Below, one piece after another: positions 1 to 8,196 of a stretch of 27,152 nucleotides of DNA. The DNA lies in NCBI GenBank assembly GCA_029288115.1, contig JARFPV010000535.1:1-27152 (forward strand). The letters are read 5' to 3'. Origin of the DNA: Akkermansiaceae bacterium (lineage in GTDB: Bacteria; Verrucomicrobiota; Verrucomicrobiia; Verrucomicrobiales; Akkermansiaceae). A program made the position numbers and the translations under genes. Position 1 is the stretch's first letter, and each line of letters starts with the position of its first letter. The notes below the pieces were generated by a model. The model was given only the letters and a program-made list of their open reading frames with translations, ran no database searches and was not told the origin of the DNA.

Positions 1-10
1 ACCCCCCCAA

Positions 11-61
11 ACGAGATTTGGATTCAAGTCTCGTGGGCTCGGAGATGTGTATAAGAGACAG
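11..61 (+). other. Residual Illumina Nextera i7 adapter (sequencing artefact)
   Basis: Positions 28-61 match the 34-base Nextera transposase read-2 adapter exactly. They end in the 19-base Tn5 mosaic end AGATGTGTATAAGAGACAG at 43-61. Just before it are a 10-base block (18-27, TTGGATTCAA) where the i7 index sits, and ACGAGAT (11-17), the last bases of the P7 flow-cell primer. Bases 1-10 include a seven-C run and no longer match P7. Read from the other strand this is genomic DNA, adapter, index, partial P7, then poly-G, as expected for a read running through a short insert on a two-colour sequencer. Genomic sequence therefore starts at 62. Adapter frames that run into the downstream gene, including the peptides MYKRQ and SEMCIRD, are artefacts. 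Confidence 0.97.
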
Positions 62-1528
62 GCCCGATGCTGTCCTTCTCGGGCGTCTTTGCTTACGGGG
101 CTCTATTCCCATCAGGCGGGGATTGCCAATTTCACAGGGCGCGATCAATCCGCAAAGTTGGGGCCGGCCTATCGTGGCAAGCTGGCCAAGCGATGCGTTA
201 CCCTGGCTGAGGTTCTTAAAGCGGATGGATATAGCACCTATGGTGTTGGGAAATGGCATGTTGGCGACCAAGAACTCCCCACGAAGCGCGGTTTTGATGA
301 ATATTACGGATATGTTCGGGGACATAGCACAGGACAGTGGAGCCCTAACAATTACAAACGATTTCCAGCGAACCGGGAGCCTGAGTTCAGTTATAAGGAG
401 GGCGAGTTCTATGCGACAGATGCCTTCAGTGACTATGCTTTGGAATTCGTAAAGCAGGGTCAAAAGAAGGATAAACCTTTTTTCCTGTACCTAGCGCACT
501 CCTCGCCACATTTCCCATTGCATGCGCCGCCACAAACACGTGATTCATACCTCGATACGTACCGTCGTGGCTGGGACATCTTACGCAAGGAGCGCTACGG
601 GCGACAGAAAACACTAGGCCTGGCAACAGAAAGCTGGACCTTCACGGAACGGTCTGACGTGCCCATCGACAGGAAAGGCAAGTCTGGGGAAATCGCCAAC
701 GGATACTCAGGCCAGCAGAACCCAGCATGGGATACGATTGATGCGGACCGTCGTGAGGATCTGGTCTATCGCATGGCAACCTTTGCAGCCATGGTTGAAC
801 ATGTGGATCGTGGGATTGGGCGATTGGTTGATCATTTGAAGGAAACAGGTGACTTAGAGAACACGTTGATCATATTTACCAGTGATAATGGCGCCTGTTA
901 TGAATGGGGGCCCTATGGTTTTGATAGACACAGCCGACAAGGCTTCACGATCCTGCACAAGGGAGAGAAACTACAGAGTGTGGGAGGTCCTGGGACTTAT
1001 CATTCTGTGGGTAGTGCCTGGTCATGTCTGAGCAATACTCCTTTACGCATGTACAAGCATTTCAATCATGAAGGTGGAAACTGCAGTCCGCTTATTGTTC
1101 ATTGGCCCAAAGGAGTTGCGCGCCCGAATCGTTGGGTGCGAACACCGATTCATCTGATGGATATAATGCCGACCATTTGCAGCATCACCAGTATTACATA
1201 CCCCAGCACATTCAATGGATACGATATCATTCCCGTTGCCGGAATCAGTTTTGCCCCCATTTTGAAGGGAGGCGATACGATGCCCGAACGGACTCTGTGT
1301 TTTGATCATTTTGACTCAAGTGCTATTCGTATGGGAAACTGGAAGCTGGTACGAGGAAACAATCGCTACAAAAAACGCACCTGGGAACTCTACGATATTT
1401 CAAGCGACCGCTGTGAAACGAAGAATCTGATAGCTGTGCATCCTGAGCGAGTGGAGGCCATGAAAACAGAATGGCTGGAATGGGCTAGACGAATGAAGAT
1501 CAGCCCATACTACAAGCACAAACAATGA
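62..1528 (+). CDS. Type I sulfatase, N-terminally truncated at contig end
   Basis: This is a formylglycine-dependent sulfatase of the arylsulfatase A/alkaline phosphatase superfamily; such enzymes hydrolyse sulfate esters, in PVC bacteria often on sulfated polysaccharides. The signature CCPSRASLLTG begins at residue 3 of the preserved part. Its first Cys (codon 68-70) is the one that would be oxidised to formylglycine. GKWHVG follows near residue 63, SPHFPLHAPP near 147 and TSDNGA near 272 (metal-binding Asp/Asn). Family members usually carry about 50-80 residues before the CxPSR motif, with a signal peptide and a metal-binding DD pair. These are missing because the sequence joins adapter at 61/62, so no native start can be given. 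The apparent ATG at 47 lies in the adapter. The natural substrate cannot be told. The gene ends 50 bp before a strong terminator. Confidence 0.93.
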   Translation, partial: ARCCPSRASLLTGLYSHQAGIANFTGRDQSAKLGPAYRGKLAKRCVTLAEVLKADGYSTYGVGKWHVGDQELPTKRGFDEYYGYVRGHSTGQWSPNNYKRFPANREPEFSYKEGEFYATDAFSDYALEFVKQGQKKDKPFFLYLAHSSPHFPLHAPPQTRDSYLDTYRRGWDILRKERYGRQKTLGLATESWTFTERSDVPIDRKGKSGEIANGYSGQQNPAWDTIDADRREDLVYRMATFAAMVEHVDRGIGRLVDHLKETGDLENTLIIFTSDNGACYEWGPYGFDRHSRQGFTILHKGEKLQSVGGPGTYHSVGSAWSCLSNTPLRMYKHFNHEGGNCSPLIVHWPKGVARPNRWVRTPIHLMDIMPTICSITSITYPSTFNGYDIIPVAGISFAPILKGGDTMPERTLCFDHFDSSAIRMGNWKLVRGNNRYKKRTWELYDISSDRCETKNLIAVHPERVEAMKTEWLEWARRMKISPYYKHKQ

Positions 1529-1578
1529 AACACCGGACAAGGTGTCCTAAGACGTTAACTTGATCACCAATCAACCTG

Positions 1579-1617
1579 AACCGCCCGTCTTCCTTTTTGA
1601 GGACGGGCGGTTTTTTT
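1579..1617 (+). terminator. Rho-independent terminator of the sulfatase gene
   Basis: The perfect inverted repeat CCGCCCGTC (1581-1589) / GACGGGCGG (1602-1610) can be extended by AA/TT pairs. It has a 12-base loop and is followed by seven Ts (1611-1617). It lies 50 bp after the sulfatase stop and between convergent genes. The T-run makes it directional for plus-strand transcription; the minus-strand side lacks a good T-tract. Confidence 0.93.
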
Positions 1618-1637
1618 GTGGGAATGATCCGGTGTGA

Positions 1638-4600
1638 CTAGGCACCCCACTCTGCCAGCGCTTTGGTCAGGGCGGGGGACTTCTTCACCCGGAGTGTCTC
1701 GCCTGCTTCGATGGTGGCGCGTTTTCCGGATCCTGACTGGAGGTGGATTTCTACCGGGGTGCTTCCGGGGTGTTCTGCGAGGATGGAGCGGATTTTCTGC
1801 AGGTCTTGCTCTGAGTGGCGAGAGAGCCAGAGGCCAATCTGGACAGATCCATTTTTGGCATTTTTCCTCACCTTGAGTTCCTTGATCTCCGATCCTGTTA
1901 GGCGGAGGGTTTCGGTGCGCTCGTCCACCTGGACGTTCGCTTTGAAACGGATCACGCTACCAGACATGAGCAGGCCGGCGTCGCGTGCCGGCACGTAACT
2001 TTCCTGCCAGCAGACGACCTCACAGCTGCCGGTAAAGTCCTCGATGTGGAGCACGCCAAAGTGCTTGCCCGCCTTGGTCATCTTGTGTTCGACGTGACGG
2101 ATCATGCCTGCGAATGGGTAGCGCGCGCGCTTGTTTTTGGTATCGAGCTCATCCATGAGGCCGATTTTTTCGAAGCGATCGGAGTCGATCACCCCACGGT
2201 ATTTATCCAATGGATGACCACTCGTGTAACAACCTAACAATTCCTTCTCATTCGCGAGTTTTTCGTCTTTGGTCCACTCCTCGATCTCGGCAACCGCAGT
2301 GCCGTTTTCCTGGGCTGGTGCAGCGCCGGCGAAGTCCATGGTGTCGAACAGGGAGACCTGCCCTTGGGCGCGATCGCGTTGAGCGGAGCTGGCAGAGGCG
2401 ACGACCTGTTCGATGCGTGCGAACATGGCGGCACGTGGTTCGCCGGTCCAGTCAAGCGCGCCCGCCTTTACCAGGTTCTCCAGGATGCGTTTGTTGACAC
2501 TTTTTGAATCGAGCCGATTAGAGAAATCATCCAAGCTCTCGAATGGTCCATTTTCCTCGCGGTTGGAAATGGCTGTTGCCATGGCGCCTTCGCCCACGTT
2601 CTTGATCGCGGCCAGTCCGTAGCGGATGGCGAGTTTCCCTGAGGGGGTTTTCTCGGGTGCGAATTTGAGCTGCGAGCGATTGATATCCGGCGGCAACATC
2701 TCGATTTCCATACGGTTGCACTCGGAAATGAAGACGCCGATCTTGTCCGTATTGGTAAGTTCGTTCGATAGCAGGCCGCAGAGGAACTCAACCGGGTGGT
2801 TCGCTTTGAGGTAGGCGGTCCAGTAGGAAATATGGCCGTAGCAAGCGGAGTGGGACTTGTTGAATCCGTAACCAGCGAATCCGGCGATCTTATCGAAAAT
2901 CTGGTTTGCGAGTGGCGCGGCGATGTTGTTTGTCTTGGCAGCGCCCTCGACAAAAATCTCACGCTGCTTCGCCATTTCCTCGGGTTTTTTCTTGCCCATG
3001 GCGCGGCGTAGAATGTCAGCGCCACCGAGTGTGTATCCGGCAAGCATCTTGGCGGCATTCTGCACCTGCTCCTGATAGATCATCACGCCGTAGGTGTCTC
3101 CGCAGATTTCTTCTAACAGAGGGTGCTCATAATTCACCGGCTTGATGCCTTTCTTCACCTCGATCATCTGATCGATGTAATCCATGGCGCCCGGGCGGTA
3201 GAGGGCGAGCAGGTCGATGATGTCCTCGATTTTTGAAATTCCGTATTTTTTGCAGGTTTCCACCATGCCACCGGATTCCAGCTGGAACACACCCATGGTC
3301 TCGCCTCGGTTCAGCAGTGCGAGCGTTGGTTCGTCATCGAGCGGCACGCTGTTGATATCAAAGTCCGGTGTGTGTTTGATGATGTGGTTCACTGCATCCT
3401 GAATCACGGTCATGTTCTTCAGCCCCAGGAAGTCCATTTTCAGCAGGCCCAGCTCAGTGATAGCTCCCATATCACACTGGGTCACGACCTCGCCCTCGTT
3501 ACCGCGGGTTAATGCACAGTGTTCGTCGAGGGCCCGATCACCGATCACGACACCAGCGGCGTGCACACCTGTGTTTCGGTTCAGTCCTTCGAGCTTGAGG
3601 GCATAACTCCAGAGGTCTTGCCAGGTGCTTGAGTTCTCGATGATTTCGCGTAGCTCGGCCTTTTCATCATATTCCGATTGCAGTTTCACGCCCGGTTTGG
3701 CCTCGATCATCTTAGCGAGCATGTCGGCGTCACCATAGGAAACACCCATCACGCGCGCGACGTCCCGGATCACGCTTTTGGCACCCAGCGTGCCATAGGT
3801 GACGATGTGCGACACTGACCGCTCACCGTATTTTTGGCGTACGTATTCGATCACCTCAGGTCGGCGCGACTGGCAAAAATCGATGTCCACATCCGGTGGG
3901 CTGACCCGTTCCGGGTTGAGGAATCGCTCAAACAGGAGGCCAAAGCGGATTGGGCAGATATCGGTGATGCCCATGGTGTAGGCGACGAGTGATCCGGCAG
4001 CTGATCCACGTCCCGGACCGACCGGGATGTCATGGTCGCGCCCCCACTGGATGAAGTCGGCGGTGATCAGGAAGTAGGATGCAAAGCCGAGGTCGTTGAT
4101 GGTCTTGATTTCGTAATCGAGCCGATCATCGAGGGTTTTCCTGATCTCAGCTTCGCTGCACTCATGCATCTCGCAGAGGTAGTCGATTTCACCTTTGCCG
4201 TAGCGCTTTTCCAAGCCATCGAAACAGACTTTTCGGAAGTATTCCTCGCGCGGCGAACCGTCGGGGGAATCAAACTGGGGGTATTTTTCCGAGCTGGTGG
4301 GGTCGAGAACCAGTTCGACGTTGCACTTCTCCGCGATTTCCAGCGTGTTGTCACACGCGCCTGGGAAATCGGCGAACAGAGCGCGCATTTCCTCCGGTGT
4401 TTTGAAATAGTGATCGGCGGGGTAGCTCTTGCGGTTTTCATCCAAGAGCAGCCGCCCCTCACCGATGCAAATCAGGACGTCGTGTGCCTCGTGGTCGTCT
4501 TTATTCAGAAAATGCACATCGTTCGTTGCGACGAGTTTGAGCCCGAGCTCAGTTGCAAAGTCCTTGAGAGTGGAGTTGATCGTCTGTTGGATTTCCAGGT

Positions 4601-5144
4601 GTTGGTCGTTGAGTTCCAGATAGAAGTCGTCCTTGCCAAAAATACCAGCAAGGTGCTCGACCTCGGCACGTGCTGAGTCGGGATCGTTCAGGTGGAACCA
4701 CTCGGCGACGGCGCCGTTGGTGCAGCCGCTCAGGCAGATAAGGCCCTCGGAATATTTTTCTAACAATGATCGATCCACCCGCGGCTCGCCAAGCCATTCA
4801 CCTTCGAGGTGTCCCACGGAAACCAGTTTGACGAGGTTTTTCCAGCCGGTTTCATTTTTCGCCAGAAGTGTTAGGTGGGTGGAGTTTCTTCTGCCCGGGA
4901 CTTCCTTCTTGTCCTCGATGCTGGCGGGTGCGAGGAAAATCTCACACCCCAAGATGGGTTTGATGCCCGCCTTGTGTGCATTCTGATAAAATTCGATCGA
5001 GCCAAAGAGATTGCCGTGATCTGTTAGTGCCACGGCGGGCATGCCTAGTTCGGCAGCGCGAGCGCAAAGCTCCTTGGTGCGGATGGTTGAGTCCAGCGTT
5101 GAGTAGGAGCTATGAACGTGCAGGTGAACGAAGGAATCCGACAT
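1638..5144 (-). CDS. dnaE: DNA polymerase III subunit alpha (DnaE)
   Basis: This is the catalytic subunit of the replicative polymerase, 1168 residues (E. coli DnaE is 1160). An N-terminal PHP domain starts HLHVHSSYS and keeps LTDHGN, GCEIF and TNDVHF, so its metal-site motifs look well preserved. The polymerase catalytic motif PDVDIDF is near residue 415 and the third acidic motif KMDFLGLKN near 569. FNKSHSACYGHISYWTAYLK follows, then a helix-hairpin-helix region and a C-terminal OB fold. QVSLFD near residue 927 fits the internal beta-clamp-binding motif at about the same place as in E. coli. Single-polypeptide DnaE of this length without an exonuclease insertion is DnaE1-like, not PolC. The ATG at 5144 puts the PHP motif at residues 8-13, as expected. 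No Shine-Dalgarno sequence is evident upstream. Confidence 0.98.
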   Translation of the reverse strand: MSDSFVHLHVHSSYSTLDSTIRTKELCARAAELGMPAVALTDHGNLFGSIEFYQNAHKAGIKPILGCEIFLAPASIEDKKEVPGRRNSTHLTLLAKNETGWKNLVKLVSVGHLEGEWLGEPRVDRSLLEKYSEGLICLSGCTNGAVAEWFHLNDPDSARAEVEHLAGIFGKDDFYLELNDQHLEIQQTINSTLKDFATELGLKLVATNDVHFLNKDDHEAHDVLICIGEGRLLLDENRKSYPADHYFKTPEEMRALFADFPGACDNTLEIAEKCNVELVLDPTSSEKYPQFDSPDGSPREEYFRKVCFDGLEKRYGKGEIDYLCEMHECSEAEIRKTLDDRLDYEIKTINDLGFASYFLITADFIQWGRDHDIPVGPGRGSAAGSLVAYTMGITDICPIRFGLLFERFLNPERVSPPDVDIDFCQSRRPEVIEYVRQKYGERSVSHIVTYGTLGAKSVIRDVARVMGVSYGDADMLAKMIEAKPGVKLQSEYDEKAELREIIENSSTWQDLWSYALKLEGLNRNTGVHAAGVVIGDRALDEHCALTRGNEGEVVTQCDMGAITELGLLKMDFLGLKNMTVIQDAVNHIIKHTPDFDINSVPLDDEPTLALLNRGETMGVFQLESGGMVETCKKYGISKIEDIIDLLALYRPGAMDYIDQMIEVKKGIKPVNYEHPLLEEICGDTYGVMIYQEQVQNAAKMLAGYTLGGADILRRAMGKKKPEEMAKQREIFVEGAAKTNNIAAPLANQIFDKIAGFAGYGFNKSHSACYGHISYWTAYLKANHPVEFLCGLLSNELTNTDKIGVFISECNRMEIEMLPPDINRSQLKFAPEKTPSGKLAIRYGLAAIKNVGEGAMATAISNREENGPFESLDDFSNRLDSKSVNKRILENLVKAGALDWTGEPRAAMFARIEQVVASASSAQRDRAQGQVSLFDTMDFAGAAPAQENGTAVAEIEEWTKDEKLANEKELLGCYTSGHPLDKYRGVIDSDRFEKIGLMDELDTKNKRARYPFAGMIRHVEHKMTKAGKHFGVLHIEDFTGSCEVVCWQESYVPARDAGLLMSGSVIRFKANVQVDERTETLRLTGSEIKELKVRKNAKNGSVQIGLWLSRHSEQDLQKIRSILAEHPGSTPVEIHLQSGSGKRATIEAGETLRVKKSPALTKALAEWGA

Positions 5145-5314
5145 GGGCAGAGCCAGTGTAGGAATCCTGCGCGGGTTGGCAACTACAAGTCCTCCGCGTA
5201 GTGCTTTTCTGGTAAAAAAAATGCTGTCCGAGCAGTCACCAATGAGCCCGATTGGGCAACGAATGCATCAAGGCGCAGTATCGTTTGGCATTATTGATCT
5301 TTTAGTATCCCATA

Positions 5315-5342
5315 TTGACACGCGGCGATGGTTTGGTAGGAT
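5315..5342 (+). promoter_or_regulatory. Predicted sigma70-type promoter of the zinc-ribbon protein gene
   Basis: A perfect -35 box TTGACA (5315-5320), a 16-base spacer and a -10-like box TAGGAT (5337-5342, 4 of 6 matches) point to transcription starting near 5349. This rules out the upstream in-frame GTG at 5343 as a start and favours ATG at 5370, with a leader of about 20 bases. The promoter lies in the 225-bp region divergent from dnaE. Predicted from sequence only. Confidence 0.65.
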
Positions 5343-5369
5343 GTGTTACCAGAATCCCTTGCACATCCA

Positions 5370-6965
5370 ATGGACGCTATGCAAAACCCACCCACGATTA
5401 CATTTCATTGTCCGAACTGTGGTATGAAGCTACAGGTTGCGGCAGAGATGGCGGGTGTCACTGGCCCATGTCCCCAGTGCTCGGCAAGCATTGCCGCGCC
5501 TGCTGCGAATCAGCAAATGGCGGCACCCATACCATCAGCACCCGTCCCTGTTCCTCAAGCACCGCAACAGCCGGTGCAGCAGCCGGTGCAACAAGCTCCT
5601 GTGCAGCAGCCGGTTCAGCCTCAACAGGTCCCTGTGCGTCCAAGGCAACAGCCCGGAGGTCAACAGATGCCCCAGCAGCAGCCGGGAAATCAACAGGTGA
5701 CCCAGCAGCCTCACCCGGCGCTGTCCGCTGCCCGTCAGGGGGCGGCTCAGCCGGCATCAGCGGCATCCGGTAAAGGCCGCCCACGTGCCCGCGAGCAGCG
5801 GGACTCCTTACCCCGTCAAATTGAGACACCAAAGGCACCGCGGAACTGGATGCGGGTCGTGTTTCCGCTCGCGTTTCTTCTTGTCGCCACCATCACTGTG
5901 CTCGTTGTTCTGCAAGCGGTGGGTATTTACGAGATTTATGACTTTGAAAAACTGAAGGCCTGGAGTTCGGAAACGACCGATTCCGGAAATGAAACTCCCA
6001 TTGCGGATGGGACTATACGGTCGCCCCAGTCTGATCCCCCTGCACCGAGTGTGGGGTCGCCAAGTTCTAATCCTGATGCCAATCCTGACAGTGGGGCACC
6101 TGCTATTCCTGTCAGCCGCGAACCCAACGGTAAACCGGTCGATGGCGAGTTCCCCGAGCTTCAGTTGCCACCACCGGCTCCTGGTCCTCTTGACGGCAGC
6201 ACCGTTCCGGGCAGCGTGAGGCCACCCGAACCACCTGAGGAAAGCCCCCCTTCACCTGCGGTGGTAACTCCCGACAAAACCGAAGATAAGAGCCCGCCCA
6301 CAGCGGGCTCTCGCGCCTACCAGATCCTCACTCAGTTTCTTGAAGTCAAAAAACTGGAAGACCGGTTGCCTCTCATGTCGAAAAGCAAGCTGACCGACGA
6401 GCAACTGGCGGCAAGCTGTTTGGCAGGGGTTCTGAAGAGTGTGAAGTCCAAGCGGCTCGCTGAGATGGTGCCACGGGACTCAGACGGCATGATCCAGTAT
6501 CTTTATTACGTTAGTTTTGAGGACAAGACCCAGCCGCAGATGCGCCATCGGATTGTGGTGCAGCTGGTGGAGCGACCAGGGATTCACCCACCACGTGTGC
6601 ATGGGGATGCATTTATTGAGCACTATGAGAAAAAATTCGCGGACTATGGAAAGAGGCCGTCCAAGGATGTGACCACCTTTCATTGCATCGCCGAGGTGCG
6701 TACGGCTGATTTGGCTAAAAACATCCCGGAGGAGATGAAAAAGGAAACGATCAGAATGGTGATCAAGACCCACCCGCACGGTGCGGCGATGTTCGATGCC
6801 TTTCTTAACAAGAACTCACCTCTGATGGACAAAATCGGTCCGGGGAAGGAGTTTCCGTATGTGGAATCGCGGTTCTGTATCCTGTCGTTCCGCTGGAATA
6901 CGGAAAACCCCGACAAACCCTACGTCGAGCTTAACGACATCGTGGCATCGGGGTGGGAGAGGTAA
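5370..6965 (+). CDS. Zinc-ribbon, Pro/Gln-rich, single-pass membrane protein of unknown function
   Basis: The 531-residue protein has four visible parts. An N-terminal zinc ribbon has CPNC (Cys14, Cys17) and CPQC (Cys34, Cys37). A low-complexity segment at about 45-130 is dominated by Gln, Pro, Ala and Val in imprecise PVQQ-like repeats. One transmembrane helix spans about 162-187, preceded by basic residues. A Pro/Ser-rich linker (about 200-300) leads to a C-terminal domain (about 310-531) that I do not recognise. Basic residues before the helix suggest the zinc ribbon is cytoplasmic and the C-terminal domain periplasmic. Similar zinc-ribbon-plus-helix proteins occur in PVC bacteria, usually without assigned function. 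ATG 5370 is chosen because a promoter overlaps the GTG at 5343; ATG 5379 is also possible. The gene ends 7 bp from the convergent DUF1573 gene. Confidence 0.8.
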   Translation: MDAMQNPPTITFHCPNCGMKLQVAAEMAGVTGPCPQCSASIAAPAANQQMAAPIPSAPVPVPQAPQQPVQQPVQQAPVQQPVQPQQVPVRPRQQPGGQQMPQQQPGNQQVTQQPHPALSAARQGAAQPASAASGKGRPRAREQRDSLPRQIETPKAPRNWMRVVFPLAFLLVATITVLVVLQAVGIYEIYDFEKLKAWSSETTDSGNETPIADGTIRSPQSDPPAPSVGSPSSNPDANPDSGAPAIPVSREPNGKPVDGEFPELQLPPPAPGPLDGSTVPGSVRPPEPPEESPPSPAVVTPDKTEDKSPPTAGSRAYQILTQFLEVKKLEDRLPLMSKSKLTDEQLAASCLAGVLKSVKSKRLAEMVPRDSDGMIQYLYYVSFEDKTQPQMRHRIVVQLVERPGIHPPRVHGDAFIEHYEKKFADYGKRPSKDVTTFHCIAEVRTADLAKNIPEEMKKETIRMVIKTHPHGAAMFDAFLNKNSPLMDKIGPGKEFPYVESRFCILSFRWNTENPDKPYVELNDIVASGWER

Positions 6966-6972
6966 TAAAGGG

Positions 6973-7656
6973 TTACTTTTTCGGACGCTTCACGCAGACA
7001 AACGCCTGTTGTCTTTTGTAGCGTGGAATCGTTGCATCAGTGGTGATCTTGATCATGCCGAAGCCGGGTTGGTCTGTGCTTGTCGGCCTGACTACAAGCT
7101 CATACTCCCACCCCTCGCGGATGGTTTTAAGCTCGTAGGGGAAGTCTTTGTTGGATCCCGCGTGTTCGGTAATGTGGATCGGTTTGTCGTTATTGACCTT
7201 GAGTTTGATCGTCTTGGGTTTTGGATCTTCGTTCAGGTTCCAGAGTAAGGTCATGGGTTCTACCTCAAACAGCACGGGGATCGTAAGTTCCACGGACATA
7301 ACGGTGGACGGTTTGTCATCCTCATCATCAGTAGTCCATAGAAGGACGGTTTTTTCAACGGTGCCTGAGAAACTGCCGATGGCGAACTGCACGCGGATCT
7401 CACCTTTTTCACCGGGTTTATAGACCAGCTTGCTACCTTTGACCTTGGCGCTGAGGCAGGAGCACGCAGAGTCGTACTTGGCAATTGTCAGTGTGCGATT
7501 GGTTTTGTTTGCAAAATGATACGGCACGGTGACCTTGGTTGCGTCCGGCTCTGCGGTGATCGCAATCTTGTTTTTGATGAAGGTGAAACCTTCTGCGGCG
7601 ATCAAGTCGGGTGCTGCAAAAAAAACAAGTGTGAGTAGGGGGAGAATGCGGTTCAT
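6973..7656 (-). CDS. Secreted DUF1573 domain protein
   Basis: The 227-residue protein starts with a signal peptide (hydrophobic run LPLLTLVFFAAP, likely cut after IAA near residue 21). The DUF1573 pattern follows: a beta-sandwich with FANKTNRTLTI, then YDSACSCLSAKV (the family's C-x-C or CGC site), then PGEKGEIRVQF and GTVEKTVLLWTTD. DUF1573 proteins are exported immunoglobulin-like proteins common in Bacteroidetes and PVC bacteria; their molecular role is not established. The gene is last in an apparent operon behind an ECF sigma factor, an anti-sigma factor and another secreted protein, with 15 bp to the gene upstream. It may therefore be an envelope-stress output, but that is inference from position. 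Confidence 0.82.
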   Translation of the reverse strand: MNRILPLLTLVFFAAPDLIAAEGFTFIKNKIAITAEPDATKVTVPYHFANKTNRTLTIAKYDSACSCLSAKVKGSKLVYKPGEKGEIRVQFAIGSFSGTVEKTVLLWTTDDEDDKPSTVMSVELTIPVLFEVEPMTLLWNLNEDPKPKTIKLKVNNDKPIHITEHAGSNKDFPYELKTIREGWEYELVVRPTSTDQPGFGMIKITTDATIPRYKRQQAFVCVKRPKK

Positions 7657-7671
7657 GGATCGCGGTGAGAT

Positions 7672-8175
7672 TTACTTGCTGAGGTTGTTCTCGACCAGTT
7701 CCACGGCGATGATGAGGGTGCCATCACGCCACTTGGGTCCGAGAATCAAGAGCGGACGTCCTTTTTTGAGGACGGGATCAGTTTTCATCACCTTACGCTT
7801 GTGTTGCCATAATTCAAGGTCAAGACGCATGCCGCCATCGTCGGAACGTCCACGCGACTCATAACTTAGAAGAATTTCCTCGGCCGGCTTCAAAGGTGCC
7901 AGCCAGTTCTCGTAACTACGGAACACGGGCTGCTTGTCGGTGCCGAGCTTACGGTAATGCTTGAAGCGCATTTTTTCGATGCTCTGCAGTCGTTTCTCCG
8001 TTGCAGCGTCCAGCTTGGTCACCTTGTCACCGAGCTTGGCTACATCGCCATCGGTGCCGATGTAGAGCGTTGCCCTCAGTATCCCCACCTCTTCCTTGCC
8101 GCTGTCCTCAGCCAGAGCAGAAGGAGCTGTGAGAAGCAGTGTGGGAAAAAGTAACGTCGTTAGGAAGCGGAACAT
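7672..8175 (-). CDS. Secreted protein of unknown function
   Basis: I do not recognise a family. The 167-residue protein has a clear signal peptide (MFRFLTTLLFPTLLLTAPSA, cleavage likely after ALA near residue 22), then a soluble domain of about 145 residues without cysteines. A charged helical stretch at about 48-75 (VTKLDAATEKRLQSIEKMRF) is followed by a beta-rich second half ending in VELVENNLSK. It is the third gene of the sigma/anti-sigma operon (21 bp after the anti-sigma gene, 15 bp before the DUF1573 gene). The position suggests a periplasmic partner or target of that regulatory pair. Confidence 0.75.
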   Translation of the reverse strand: MFRFLTTLLFPTLLLTAPSALAEDSGKEEVGILRATLYIGTDGDVAKLGDKVTKLDAATEKRLQSIEKMRFKHYRKLGTDKQPVFRSYENWLAPLKPAEEILLSYESRGRSDDGGMRLDLELWQHKRKVMKTDPVLKKGRPLLILGPKWRDGTLIIAVELVENNLSK

Positions 8176-8196
8176 CGTATGGAGTAGGCTGGAGTG

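Noticed and set aside
18..452. Open frame starting in the first bases with a MDSSLVGSEMCIRDR-like N-terminus
   Set aside because: Its start is a translation of the Nextera adapter, and the rest is an out-of-frame reading of the sulfatase gene.
4032..4676. A 214-codon plus-strand frame opposite dnaE
   Set aside because: It is the antisense of conserved DnaE sequence, has no promoter or ribosome-binding signal, and its valine/phenylalanine-rich composition is typical of a shadow frame.
5570..5710. Possible CRISPR-like or tandem DNA repeat (CAGCAGCCGGTGCAG-like units)
   Set aside because: The repetition is an imprecise Gln/Pro/Val codon run in frame within the zinc-ribbon protein, with no spacers; low-complexity coding sequence.
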